From the NCBI GenBank assembly GCA_016713865.1, contig JADJOG010000037.1:1-19753 (forward strand): a stretch of DNA of 19,753 nt, given 5' to 3'. Position numbers and translations under genes: made by a program. This stretch comes from Flavobacteriales bacterium. Lineage in GTDB: Bacteria; Bacteroidota; Bacteroidia; Flavobacteriales_F; PHOS-HE28. Under the pieces are notes generated by a model that was not told the origin of the DNA, ran no database searches, and saw only the letters and a program-made list of their open reading frames with translations. Within the stretch, counting starts at the first letter, position 1; each line of letters opens with the position of its first letter. Shown one piece after another: positions 1 to 9,715 of this stretch.

Positions 1-1530
1 GCTCTTCGGTTGCTCCAATGCCGATACCCGCCCATTTCGGCAGTCGACGCTCGATCGGTGATACGATGCGCTGCCCAATCGCGACACCGGAAACCAGCGT
101 GCCGCTGAGACCCTGTGGAATCTGACCAGGTAACCGGATCAGTCTGCGTTGGATCGCAGGTGCCTTCGGGCAATGAGTTGATACCGTGCGTTACCAACAG
201 ATTAAATTTGCTAGAACTCTGTGGCGCGCCTCCAGAGCTACATGTGGTGGCGAACCGGTCTACCTCGTCGGACAGGACCGCACGATCCGTGAGAAGATGA
301 CCACGTTCTGGTTCAACCACATGCCGACTGAGGTCTTGGGTCTTCAACCCGAGACTGTGCTGAACACGATCAACTGCTGCGCGGGCAGAGCCTCGGCCAT
401 TTCCGCACGCTGATCCATGATGTGACATTGAGCGGTTCGATGCTGGTATACCTCAATGGCTACTTGAACACGGCTTCGGCACCTGATGAGAATTACGCGC
501 GCGAGCTGTTCGAGCTGTTCACGCTGGGCGAAGGCAGCGGTTACACCGAGGCCGATGTGCAGGCTGCGGCGCGCGTGCTCACCGGATGGACGGTGCGCGA
601 GACCGACCAACTGGGCGATATCGTGCTGCCTACGTCGCATTCCGCGCCACGCAGCATGTGACGGCCAACAAGCAATTCAGCGCGTTCTTCAACAATACGG
701 TTATCCAAGGCCAAAGCGGATCAACCGCTGGCGAAGCGGAACTGAACGCGCTTCTTGACATGATCATGGCGAATGATGAGGTCTCGAGATTCATGTGCCG
801 GAACATCTACCGCTTCTTCGTGCATGGCGAGATCGATGCGGCCACCGAGACCAGTGTGATCGAGCCGCTCGCGCAGATCTTCAGAGATAACCAGAATGCG
901 CCGGATCAGATGCGTATCGTGATGCGCGCCTTGCTCACCAGCGACCACTTCTTCGGCGAAGCATACGCAAGCTGGGTGTGCCATGCCGGCCCCGCTACTG
1001 TTGAAGCACAATACCACGTGTGGCGCGATGTACTGGCTTACGACTTACGCCGGGCAGAATCTCCTGAATCCACCGAATGTGGCGGGCTTCCCAGCCTATT
1101 ACCAGTTCCCAGCCTTCGACGACATCTGGCTCGACTGGCCACCTACCCCGCACGTAACAATAGCCTGCTCGGCATCCTCTACACAGGTTTCAGCACACCG
1201 GCTAACCTTTACCAGCCCGAGGCCGCAACCTCACCTTCAAGCCCGATCTGCGGTGGCGCTGGTGGGGCAGTTCACCAACCGAGGCAATCCGATGCGCTGG
1301 TGAGTGATGCCGCTGACCTGATGCTGGCGCTGCCGATCTCGCTCCCTGGTGGCACGCGACCGAAGACGCCTGCCTGTTGCTGGGCCAATTGAACGACATC
1401 TACTGGACGGATGCTTACGAGATCAGTGGGCCGACCCGAACACCACGAACATGACCGCGCAGCAAGCGCCCAACCTCCTGCTGTACCTCTTCCTCGATCA
1501 TCGAAGGCCGCTGAAACGCAGATGCACTAA
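1..1530 (+). CDS. DUF1800 family protein, N-terminus cut by window edge, frameshifted
   Basis: The reading frame must be switched several times (near 60, 180-250, 290, 360-400, 620-650, about 970-1020, 1140 and 1330-1480), but the pieces join into one DUF1800 protein. Near the start is an LFG-x-x-x-AD segment typical of the family's first helix. REKMTTFWFNHM follows at about 290-325, then the hallmark DENYARELFELFTLG at 484-528, YTEADVQAAARVLTGW at 542-589, and NPPNVAGFPAY near 1069-1100. The likely stop is TAA 1528-1530, with another frame running to 1549. DUF1800 proteins have no established biochemical role. They are usually exported and are very often paired with a DUF1501 gene, as here, where the next gene begins 15 bp downstream. 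The two are probably co-transcribed. Family assignment is firm; the function is unknown. The breaks look like sequencing indels, because the conserved motifs survive across frames. Confidence 0.85.
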
Positions 1531-1545
1531 CCGCACGCCGCATCC

Positions 1546-3113
1546 ATGAACCGCAGAAACTTCCTCCGCACCTCATCGGTTTGCCACACTCGGCGGCTTC
1601 GCCGTGCAAGCTTCGCCAGCCCGCTGCTTCAGGCCCTGCGCGGCAAGCCGCGCTGCCGAAGACCGCGTGCTGGTGATCGTGCAGCTCTATGGCGGCAATG
1701 ACGGCCTGAACACCGTGATCCCGCTTGACCAGTACAGCACGTCGCGACCAAGCGTCCATATGTACTGATCCGCAAGGCGCGGTGCTCCCCAACCGGGTAC
1801 GCTACGGGCTTGCATCCATCCATGACCGGCATGCAGAACTATGGGGAGATGGGCAAGCTCTCGATGCGTGCAGGGCGGGCTATCGGAACCCAACTACTCA
1901 CACTTCGATCCACGGACATTTTCGAGACCGGCGCGAATGCCGATCGGCTATTGAACTCCGGCTGGACAGGTCGATACCTGAACATGGAGTTCCCGAATTA
2001 CCCGGCGGGCTACCCCAATGCCGACATGCCCGACCCGCTCGCGATCCAGTGTTGGCGGCCCCATCGCCCCGCCCTGCAGTACCAAGGTGTAAGCATGGGT
2101 GCCTCGATGCCTCCTTACGAACGATGCGCTGAACCTCACAGGAAACCTGTACAACGATCCAGCCAATACCGACTGCAGCGGCGGGAAGCTTTCCTTCGTG
2201 CGTCAAGTGCAGCGCCAGACCGACCTGTATGGCGATGTGATCGAAGCGGCCGCGCAGGCCGGCTGCAACCAAAGCACCTTATATCCCACGGGCAATGCGC
2301 CGGGCGCTGAATTGGCGCAAGCGCTCAAGATCGTGGCGCGACACTGCGGCGGGCTGAAGACACGGATCTATTGGGTGAGCGTCTCCGGATTCGACACGCA
2401 TGCGCAGCAAGTGGAAGGTGGCAATACCACTTTGGCACGCACGCCAACCTTCTCAGGAGGCTGGAGCGATAGCATCCATGCGTTCAGGACGACCTTTCGC
2501 TTCTTGGGCTCGAGGACCGTGTGCTGGGCATGACCTTCAGCGAATTCGGAAGGCGCATCGTGGACAATGCATCGCTGGGTACCGACCACGGCAGCGCGCA
2601 ACCGATGTCCACTCTTCGGCTCGCAAGTGCTGCCCGGCATGCTAGGCACCAATCCTCAGACAGCAACGCCACCTACCAGACCAATCTGGCCATGCAGTAC
2701 GACTTCCGCAGCGTGTATGCGAGCGTGTTGAAGGATTGGTTCTGCTTGGAGCCGCAGGACATCGATGCCGTGCTGCTGAACACCTATCAGCCCTTATCGG
2801 TGATCAACCCAGACGGCTGCTTGGGCATCGGAATACGCGAAGCCAACCAGCGCGCCGGCGACGACCTGCTGAGCGCGTATCCGAACCCCTTCACGGAGCG
2901 CACCACCTTGCGCTACACCTCGCACGGCGGCCGGGTGCTCATCCAGGTGTTCAACGAGCAAGGGCAACTGCTGCAGACCGCGGTGAACCAGCCCACTGCG
3001 CCCGGCACATACACAGTTGATGTGGATCCGGGCCCCTTCCCTCCGGTGTCTATTACGCGCGCTTCCAGAACGAAGGAAGCCAGCAGGTGCGCAACCTGCT
3101 GAAGGTGCAATAG
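1546..3113 (+). CDS. DUF1501 family exported protein with T9SS type A sorting domain, frameshifted
   Basis: The start ATG at 1546 gives MNRRNFLRTSS, a twin-arginine-like signal (RR-x-FL). After a one-base shift near 1575 a hydrophobic FATLGGFAVQA segment follows. The family motif VLVIVQLYGGNDGLNTVIPL lies at about 1669-1728. Further conserved pieces are YWVSVSGFDTHAQQ near 2370-2410, MTFSEFGRRI near 2530-2560 and GTDHGSAQPM near 2578-2607. The C-terminus is a T9SS sorting domain: AYPNPFTERTTLRY near 2877-2918, then a final shift near 3045 leading to GVYYARFQNEG and NLLKVQ, with TAG at 3111-3113. At about 520 aa the length suits the family. DUF1501 is distantly related to sulfatase/alkaline phosphatase folds and has no confirmed reaction. 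It very likely forms an operon and works with the DUF1800 gene upstream. At least five frameshifts are present and are read as assembly errors. Confidence 0.87.
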
Positions 3114-3233
3114 GGCCCCTGGGCACTGCTGCGCTGATGCGCGGGCATACCCGGGATCGGGTATTTCACGGGCCATGCCTTGCGGATAGCTTCGTCCTTG
3201 CCGCGCGCGCATCAACGCCGCGCGTGAAAGCGC

Positions 3234-5755
3234 ATGACAGCCCCAACGAAGCCCGAGAACGAAAGGCCAACAGCCGCATCGACATACGCAATGGCCAAGG
3301 AGCTTCTCCTGCGCATGACGCCGTGGCTCGCCATCATCTTCATCTTCATAGTGCCCATCGTCATTCTCGTGATGATGGCGATGGCCTTCCTGTGCCTGCC
3401 CATGGGCCGCGACGTGGTGGTGGTGAGCAACGAGAAGCAGTGGAGCATGCTCTTCGCAAACATGGCCACCGTATTGATCGCGTATGTGCTCTGGTACTTG
3501 CCGCGCCTGCTCGCGTACACGCACGACCACCTGCTCAAGCACCATCCGAATCTGCGGCGACACCTGCCTCCTCTGCTGCCACGGCCTTCAACATCATGCT
3601 GCTGGCCCAAGTGCATAGCGGGGCCTACGGCTGGAGACAAACTCAAGCGCGGCGATTGGCCTGCTCTTGCTTGTTATTTATATGGTACATGCTGCTGCAT
3701 CGCATCGCATTCGCCGTGCGCGAGGCTACCCGCAAGCGTCGTCAGAAGCTCTACTACAACCTCACCATTGCCGTGATGCTCGGCTGCATCGGGCTATCAT
3801 CATATGTGCAATCCACCGTTGCTCCTCTACCTGGCCATCGCGCAGCTCGCGTTCCAAGTGATCATCGAGTGTCATCGCTCTTGGAGCAACACCACCGTCG
3901 TGGGCACGGCGCTCTTCAAATGGCTGGGCCGGCGGAAGATCGTACGTCGGATAGAGCACGCATTCTCGCCCTTCATCACCCGATTCAAGGATGAGAACAA
4001 GAACCTGCTCACCAACATCGAGAACCGCTGGAAGCAAGTGCCCGGCTACGATTTCAATCTCAGTCTCGCGAAACGGCTTTCTACGGCTTCTTCATCCTCA
4101 TGTCCTTGGTCTTGCTCGGAGTCTTCGCTTGGGCCGTTTTCTCCGTTGATTTCGCCGTCAGGGTAGGAAGCCTTGGCGTGGTCATCTTAGGTATGCCCAG
4201 TGTGCTCGCGCTGCTCGTTCTGTGCCAGATCCTCCAGCGCGTAAGCGGCTATAAGCGTGATCGCGATCCTCGCCATCATCTCGATCAGCAGCTCCTTCTT
4301 CGGCGAACCGCACGACATCGACTGCGTGCCGCCCACCGGACAGGAGAGGCCACTGGAACGACGCCCCGACTTCGATCAATACCTGTTCAAATGGTACAAG
4401 GAGCGTGAGCCCCTGCTCGTGGCATTGGACTCAACGGAAAGCTATCCGATGATCGCGTGCTGGCCGATGGCGGAGCCAGCCGAAGCGGCTATTGGGTGGC
4501 ATCGGTGCTGGGCCGTCTGGACCGCCTCAGCAGCGGCTGCTTCCAGACGCATCTGTTCTGCCTCAGTGGCGCCTCGGGAGGCAGCGTGGGCACGGGCACC
4601 TATTATGCGCTGCTGAACAATGAGGTGCCTGCAATCGACCGCGAGACCAAAGGCCGCAGCATACTCGGCAACGACCTGCTTTCCTTTCCCATGGCACGCA
4701 TGCTGAGCACGGATATCCTGAATCTGCTATTCCCGCCGGTAGCCATACCCGATCTGCCCAAGCGCTCGATGCATCGTTGGAGCGCGCGGCATCGCTGCAG
4801 CGGTTTCGACAGCTTATTCCACAGCACATTCTCCCTGTTATGCGCCGATGGCGCCGAAGCTTCGTCATCGGCGAATCTCGAGCTTATTCACGGGAGGAGC
4901 GTGACAAGCGACACCACATTGCTGCCGCTGCTCTTCATCAACGCAACTCGCATGCAGGATGGCAGGCCCGCCGTGATCAGCCTGATCCGCCTCGACCCGG
5001 TCCTGTTCAACGGTCGAGTGGATATCCTCGCGCTGCTGCCCAGCGATCGCGACATGAAACTCAGCACCGCCATGATCGCTGGTGCACGCTTCCGCCATCA
5101 GCCCTGCCGGCCGGATCGAGCGCCGCAATGGCGATCGTCGCGAGGAGCACTACTTCGTTGATGGCGGATACTTCGATAATAGCGGTGCAGGCGTGGCCTT
5201 GGAAATGATCCAGCGTATCGAGCAAATGAAGGTGCACCCGCCACAGGATATGCCGTTCCTCCGAAAACTGCAGCCATACGTTTACCATATCAGCAACAGT
5301 CCCAAGCCGCTCCCGAGCTACGTCGTGTCGCCGGTGGTGAATGATTATAGCCGCGCCTGTGAAGACCCTGATGGCGCTTATGGCATGCAGACCGACATCA
5401 ACGACCAGCGATTGCTCAACTACCTCGACCGGGCCTATCCATTGGGCGACCATTATCATGACATCGCGCTCTACCGCGAAGGAGGCCGAGCACGAGCTAT
5501 CCGATGAATTGGGTGATCAGTGAGCGCATGCGCTTGCTCATGGACGCGCGGCTCAACGAACACCCATTGGTCGCACGATTGGGAGCTGACCTCGACTCAT
5601 TGTGCAATCGCGAGAAAGCAGCCATGCGCGATTGGCAGGCCCTGAAGAATGCGCTTCAGGCACGCGGGTTAGAAATGAAGCAACCTCCTGTGAGCAGGCC
5701 ATCCAAAGGAAAGTCCAATCAATCAGCCCGCTCTCAAAGACAGCATCCCGGCTGA
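3234..5755 (+). CDS. Patatin-like phospholipase with multi-spanning membrane N-terminus, frameshifted
   Basis: The start ATG at 3234 gives a short polar leader and then hydrophobic spans. Clear membrane segments are WLAIIFIFIVPIVILVMMAM (about 3324-3383), MLFANMATVLIAYVLWYL (about 3447-3500), YNLTIAVMLGCIGLS (about 3755-3800), LLYLAIAQLAFQVII (about 3820-3865), FFILMSLVLLGVFAWAVF (about 4088-4140), and SLGVVILGMPSVLALLVL directly after. The lipase domain follows: glycine-rich VLADGGASRSGYW (about 4459-4497), nucleophile elbow SGASGGS with catalytic Ser codon 4574-4576, a GARF...SPAGRIERR segment (about 5080-5130) and the dyad Asp in VDGGYFDNSG (codon 5160-5162). Patatins are acyl hydrolases acting on phospholipids or lysophospholipids with a Ser-Asp dyad, and both residues are present. 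The membrane half suggests an integral inner-membrane enzyme. About 840 aa, with roughly ten frame changes. It converges with the deiminase gene, 42 bp away. Confidence 0.85.
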
Positions 5756-5797
5756 CCTTCTGGAGAAAATGATGCTCAAGAATGCCCTTTGAGATTG

Positions 5798-7549
5798 CTA
5801 ATGCCGCACCACCTTCATCGTGCTGCGGCCCTTCGCGCTGCTCACGACAAGCTGGTACGCGCCCTCGGCCCCAGAGCGGGAGATCGCGAACACCTTGCCA
5901 TCAGGGGTGCATGCGCGCATCGGGCTCGCCATGGCCTCGCGGCCCAGCGCATCGAGGGGAGGCTGATGCACACGATCGCTGCCGACGTTACCAACGGCGA
6001 TCGCGAGCACGCTGCTGGTAGGGTTCGGGTAAGCTTCGAGATCGCTGGCCCCTGCTCCATGATACCGGAATTCAGTCGAGCACATTGAAGCGCCACCAGC
6101 CATGCGGCGCGGTCGGGGCGCACCTGCTGCCTTACCGCTATTGGCCGTTGCATGGATGTAGTAATAGACTACGCTCCCTGCGGGTTGGGCAGGAATAGCC
6201 GCATTCCATGTATTGCTCGCTCAGCGCTCATGGCCACTGAAGAATAACCGGCGGTGGTATCGGTGGTCCAATAAACCTCGGCGCTGCTGATGCCCGTTTT
6301 GTGGCGGATGTATGCCTCCACGGCATAGGGCACCACCGTCTCATAAGTGTCGGTAAGCCGTTGGTGGCGGATGAGCAAGGGGTCGCTAACGCCAATGGCC
6401 TTGGTAATGCAATGGATGGCTCCGCTCTGGCTGATGATATTGTTGCCGCTGTCGTCGCAATCGATGCCGATGCGCGGTAACCGGGCAGGCTCTCGCGCGG
6501 GATCAGAAGGCCATTGGTATCGTATTGCTCACGGTACGTGGGCACCAGCACCGTCTTATTGATGAAGGTTTTAGTGGCGAGGTGCGATTAGCTCCGCCAG
6601 CGGAAACCCCACCCGTGCGGGCATGGGGATGCGCACGATACGGTACGGCGTGCCAAAGACCGAGTTGTGATTGTTCAAGACACCCTGGATGTTCAGCTCG
6701 ATACGCGGACCATCGCTCTACCCAACAGGGAACTGCCCAACGAGCAAGGTCTCCTCATCGAGCAGCTTCATGTGCATGTATCGATGTGGTGGATGCCATC
6801 GTAGGGGAGCGTGCTCATCTTGATGTAGCGACCGGGCGTGATGCCCATGAACTGGTTCATCACATTGTCGACGCTCGCGGCATCGCGGATGGTGGTATTG
6901 AAATCGCCAGCAGGCCCATTCTCATCAAGAACAAGGTTGCTGCTGAACGCTGTGCCGAAGCCGTCGGCCGCGAAGTTGCCACCGGTATGAACCAGATCCC
7001 ATGGGGCGGCCGTGGTACTGTACACGGTGATGCCTTTGGCCGTGCCCACCGCATCGCTCGATGCGTCATCCTGCGGGCGAGGGCGATTGTAGATCCAGTC
7101 GAGCAGGAAGAGCGAGTCAACCTCGTTCTGGTAAATCGTCTCGGCACCATAGTCACGCACCCAGATGCTGTTGAATGGCGCTTGCAGGAAGGTGATGTTG
7201 TTCAGGTTATCGATCGGGCCGCCGAAGCTGCTGTTCTGCAAATAGGTGATCACGGCGTTCTGATCGCTGCAGATGATGAGCACCTCGCATTCCTCTTTGG
7301 CGGCACGCACGATCTGCTTCTGGATGCCGGGGAAACTGGTCCATGTGATCACCAGGGTCGGCACTTCTTCGCACTCGGCCATTGTCCGGGGGTGAAGGGC
7401 GGCGGCGTCGTTATCCCTCGGGCGGCTTCGGCACGGGTGGCCTTGTATTCCGGTATCAACGGCACTTCGCCGGGTGCCGTGATGGGGCAGCTCTGCGCGG
7501 AGAGCGTGAACGTGGCAAATAACAAGGGACTGCGAGGAAAACGATTCAT
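5798..7549 (-). CDS. Secreted agmatine/peptidylarginine deiminase family protein with Ig-like region and T9SS tail, frameshifted
   Basis: The start ATG (7549-7547) gives MNRFPRSPLLFATFTLSAQS, a Sec-type signal peptide. In order follow VPTLVITWTSFPG, the catalytic-Asp motif NSIWVRDYGAE (about 7140-7175), HTGGNF (about 6970-6990), IHHID followed after a one-base shift by MHMKLLDEETLLVGQFP (about 6730-6795), FINKTVLVPTYREQYD, and the nucleophile motif SGAIHCITK with Cys codon 6409-6411. A region with VEAYIRHKTGISSAEVYWTT (about 6250-6320) and VYYYIHATAN resembles the Ig-like domain of P. gingivalis PPAD. The tail has EAYPNPTSSVLAIAV and ends STMKVVRH, TAG 5800-5798. Family enzymes hydrolyse guanidino groups of agmatine or peptidyl-arginine to ureido or citrulline products. 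All catalytic motifs are retained, so activity is likely, but the substrate cannot be told from sequence. About 584 aa with several frameshifts. Confidence 0.85.
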
Positions 7550-7675
7550 GCTGGTTCGATTGCGCCGCAATGTAGAAGGAGCGGCTCGTAGCTCAGCACC
7601 GCTTGAACCGCACTGATTGGGATGCTGTTCACCGCTTCGCCTTGGGCTGCAGGGCGCGTTGTCGCAACTGCTCAT

Positions 7676-9047
7676 TCACGCCAGAACTCCACGCACATAG
7701 CGGAATACCTGACTGCCCCTTTGGTAGCCGTTCCTCATATCCGGCTGCATGAAATGGCGCGGCTTGGCCAGCAGCAGGACGGCGCGCTCCATGGCCCTCA
7801 GCGCGCGGGGTCAAGGCCAAGCTGTTGAGCTAGCCGAGCGGCATCGATGATGTGTCCGGGACCCGCGTTGTAGCTGGCCAGCACGAAGCGCAGCCGCTGG
7901 TCACGGTCGGGCACAGCGCGCAGCCACATGGTATCGAGCTTTGCCACGTAGCGCGCCGCCGCAAGAATGTGATCCTCCATGGCGCTGCTCGTATCAAGGC
8001 CGTAACGCGCTGCGGTGCGCGGCATGATCTGCATGATTCCCATGGCGCCCTTGTGAGAGGTCACCGTGCTATCGAAACGCGACTCCTTCCAAGCCATGGC
8101 GGCCAGCAAACGCCAATCGTAGGCAAGGCCCGCCGCATGCTGGCGGAAGTACATGTCGAACGGCGAGATGCTATCTGGATCAATGGCCTTCATGCGTCGT
8201 GCTCGGAGCGGTCCCGGCGGCGCCACAGCACCGGTTCGGGCGCGCGTGAATTGCGCGAAGGCCTCTTGCTCCCGCGGCTGTTCCATCCATTCCTCCAGCG
8301 CTTTCTTCAGCAGTGGCGCATCGTTGCGGATCACGAAGGACCATGGTACCGCATCGCCCAATGGTCCCTCGAACTGCAGGATCGGGAATCGCTCCGCTTC
8401 GAGCTGAGAACGCAAACGCGAAACGATTGCGCGCGAGGCTTCACCCAACAACACGTGTTCAATCAGTTCGTCTTCGGTTCGTGCGTGGCCCGTTGCGAGC
8501 ATCGGCTTCATCTTCTTCAGGTCCCAGCCATTGTATGCGTGATGCGCGAAGGGAGATGCCGCAGCGAGCTGAACGCTATCCGAGAGGAGCGCCGTCATAT
8601 CCGCGTCATCACCCACCTCGGGTCGAACGCTCACGAGCATGGGCTCCCATTCAGCAAAGGGCTCAAGCACAGTGAAATGCTTGCGCTCGGCGCGGTCCAA
8701 GTGCATTGGCGCAGCGATCACATCGCCCCTGGCCTGCCACAGCGCAAGCAACAACGAATCGTGATGCGCGCATTCAACTGGCACCAGCACCAATTTGGCG
8801 CGATCGGCGAATCGCTTCAGCCAATCAAAGGTGAGGCCCATATGGCCCTTAGGCCCGGGCTCCCATACAAGGATCAGCACGCACCAGCACGCGAAGGGTA
8901 TCCCTTCGATCCGATCAGATCGCGCGCCGCGCCGGGCTGTTCCCACGGGTGCCAATGATCATCGTGCTGCGCGCGCCATTGCAGCACCGCATACGCGACG
9001 ATGAAAGTCGCCGAAGCCGCCACGAAAACCCACCCCCGCCTTTTCAT
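7676..9047 (-). CDS. MltF-like lytic transglycosylase (SBP-like plus SLT domains), frameshifted at both ends
   Basis: The start ATG (9047-9045) gives MKRRGWVFVAASATFIVAYA, a signal anchor. A shift between about 8880 and 8930 joins it to a periplasmic solute-binding-like half (GHMGLTFDWLKRFAD onward, to about residue 280). The SLT catalytic domain follows with MAWKESRFDS (catalytic Glu codon 8085-8083), KGAMGIMQIMP and ASYNAGPGHIIDA. A last shift near 7785-7800 leads to ERAVLLLAKPRHFMQ and RNGYQRGSQVFRYVRGVLA, the usual C-terminus of this family, ending TGA 7678-7676. These enzymes cleave the MurNAc-GlcNAc bond of peptidoglycan to 1,6-anhydro products and act in envelope turnover. About 457 aa, normal for MltF-like proteins. 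The start codon overlaps the acpH stop (ATGA), so translation is probably coupled. Calling it mltF rather than another SLT-family gene rests on the two-domain order. Confidence 0.85.
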
Positions 9048-9616
9048 GCTCCGCTGCGAAGATGATCCATGATGCTCGGAAGGAAGCGTTCAATTCATCC
9101 GAGAACTCCAGCGGTGTGCGCAGCGAGCACCTGTTCCGCTCAGCCATGTCGGCACCAGCTGCCACCCTGCGCGACAAACCGCCCAATGCCCGGCCCAGTC
9201 CTTCGAGCGATGCATATGAATTGAGCCAATCACCGGACACCATGAAAGGGAGCATTTGCCGCGTTCGATCGGGCATCAGGTGCTCGTGAACTTGAAGCAA
9301 GTCGTACATGCGCGCCGCGAAAGAGGGCAATGGCTCGCCATGCCAACGCGACCAATCACGCGCCAGCAGGTGGTCGAAGAACAGATCCATGACCACCGGC
9401 GCGTAGCGGCCCGCATGCACGCGCAGTGCCTCGCGACCAGGATGCACGGGCCTGCTTCGGTCGGTGAAACTGTCGATTCGCCGGTGCAGTCGGATGCCTT
9501 CTTGCAGGCGCGGATCGAAACGCGAGGTCGCGACCCTTCACGGCATCAGCCATGAAGTTGCCTACATCACAAGCGGATGCATTGCCACTGAGGAATAGAT
9601 GCCCGAGGAAATTCAA
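9044..9616 (-). CDS. acpH: Acyl carrier protein phosphodiesterase (AcpH/DUF479 family), frameshifted
   Basis: Reading from TTG at 9616-9614 gives an LNFLGHLFLSG start, matching the family opening MNFLAHLYLS; the first codon appears to be a TTG start. GNFMADAVKGRD follows. A shift near 9530 gives RLHRRIDSFTDRS, then YAPVVMDLFFDHLLARDWS, then MYDLLQVHEHLMP, RQMLPFM and WLNSYASLEGLGRALGGLSR. A second shift near 9070 gives PSIMDHLRSGA and TGA 9046-9044. At about 190 aa it matches the E. coli enzyme length. The family removes the 4'-phosphopantetheine arm from holo-ACP; conserved Asp and His residues (GNFMAD, FTD, DLFFDH) resemble the HD-like metal site. It is the first gene of a two-gene unit with the transglycosylase and diverges from the histidine kinase gene. 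Family membership is secure; the reaction in Bacteroidota is transferred by homology. Confidence 0.82.
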
Positions 9617-9715
9617 CGGCGGCAAGGTAGCGGCGCTCGGAGCCGCCAACCCGCTCCATGCTCCGCTCATGTGATCGGCTGCACGCCCGCGAGCCCGAGG
9701 ATAACTTGCGCGGCC
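9617..9715. promoter_or_regulatory. Divergent intergenic region between acpH and the histidine kinase gene
   Basis: These 99 bases separate two outward-facing genes and must hold both promoters if neither transcript starts inside a gene. I could not find a convincing Bacteroidota promoter (TTG, about 19 bases, TAnnTTTG) on either strand. A GAGG at 9697-9700 lies about 15 bases before the kinase ATG, too distant for a strong ribosome site. The call rests on gene orientation alone. Confidence 0.3.

Noticed and set aside
3147..3164. Hairpin ATACCC-GGGATC-GGGTAT after the DUF1501 gene, as a terminator
   Set aside because: The stem is only six pairs and is followed by TTCACG rather than a T-tract; too weak to call.
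3187..3194. TAGCTTCG upstream of the patatin gene as a TAnnTTTG promoter element
   Set aside because: One mismatch to the consensus and no well-spaced TTG -33 element; such matches occur by chance.
6525..7616. Long open plus-strand frame opposite the deiminase gene
   Set aside because: It is antisense to conserved deiminase motifs and its translation has no recognisable domain; long antisense open frames are common in GC-rich DNA.
7852..8958. Open plus-strand frame of 368 codons opposite the transglycosylase
   Set aside because: The minus strand carries the SLT catalytic motifs; the antisense product is His/Arg-rich and unlike any family.
1..9616. Treating the frameshifted genes as pseudogenes
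   Set aside because: Catalytic and structural motifs are preserved on both sides of each break, the same pattern hits essential tsaD, and no nonsense-rich decay or mobile element is present.
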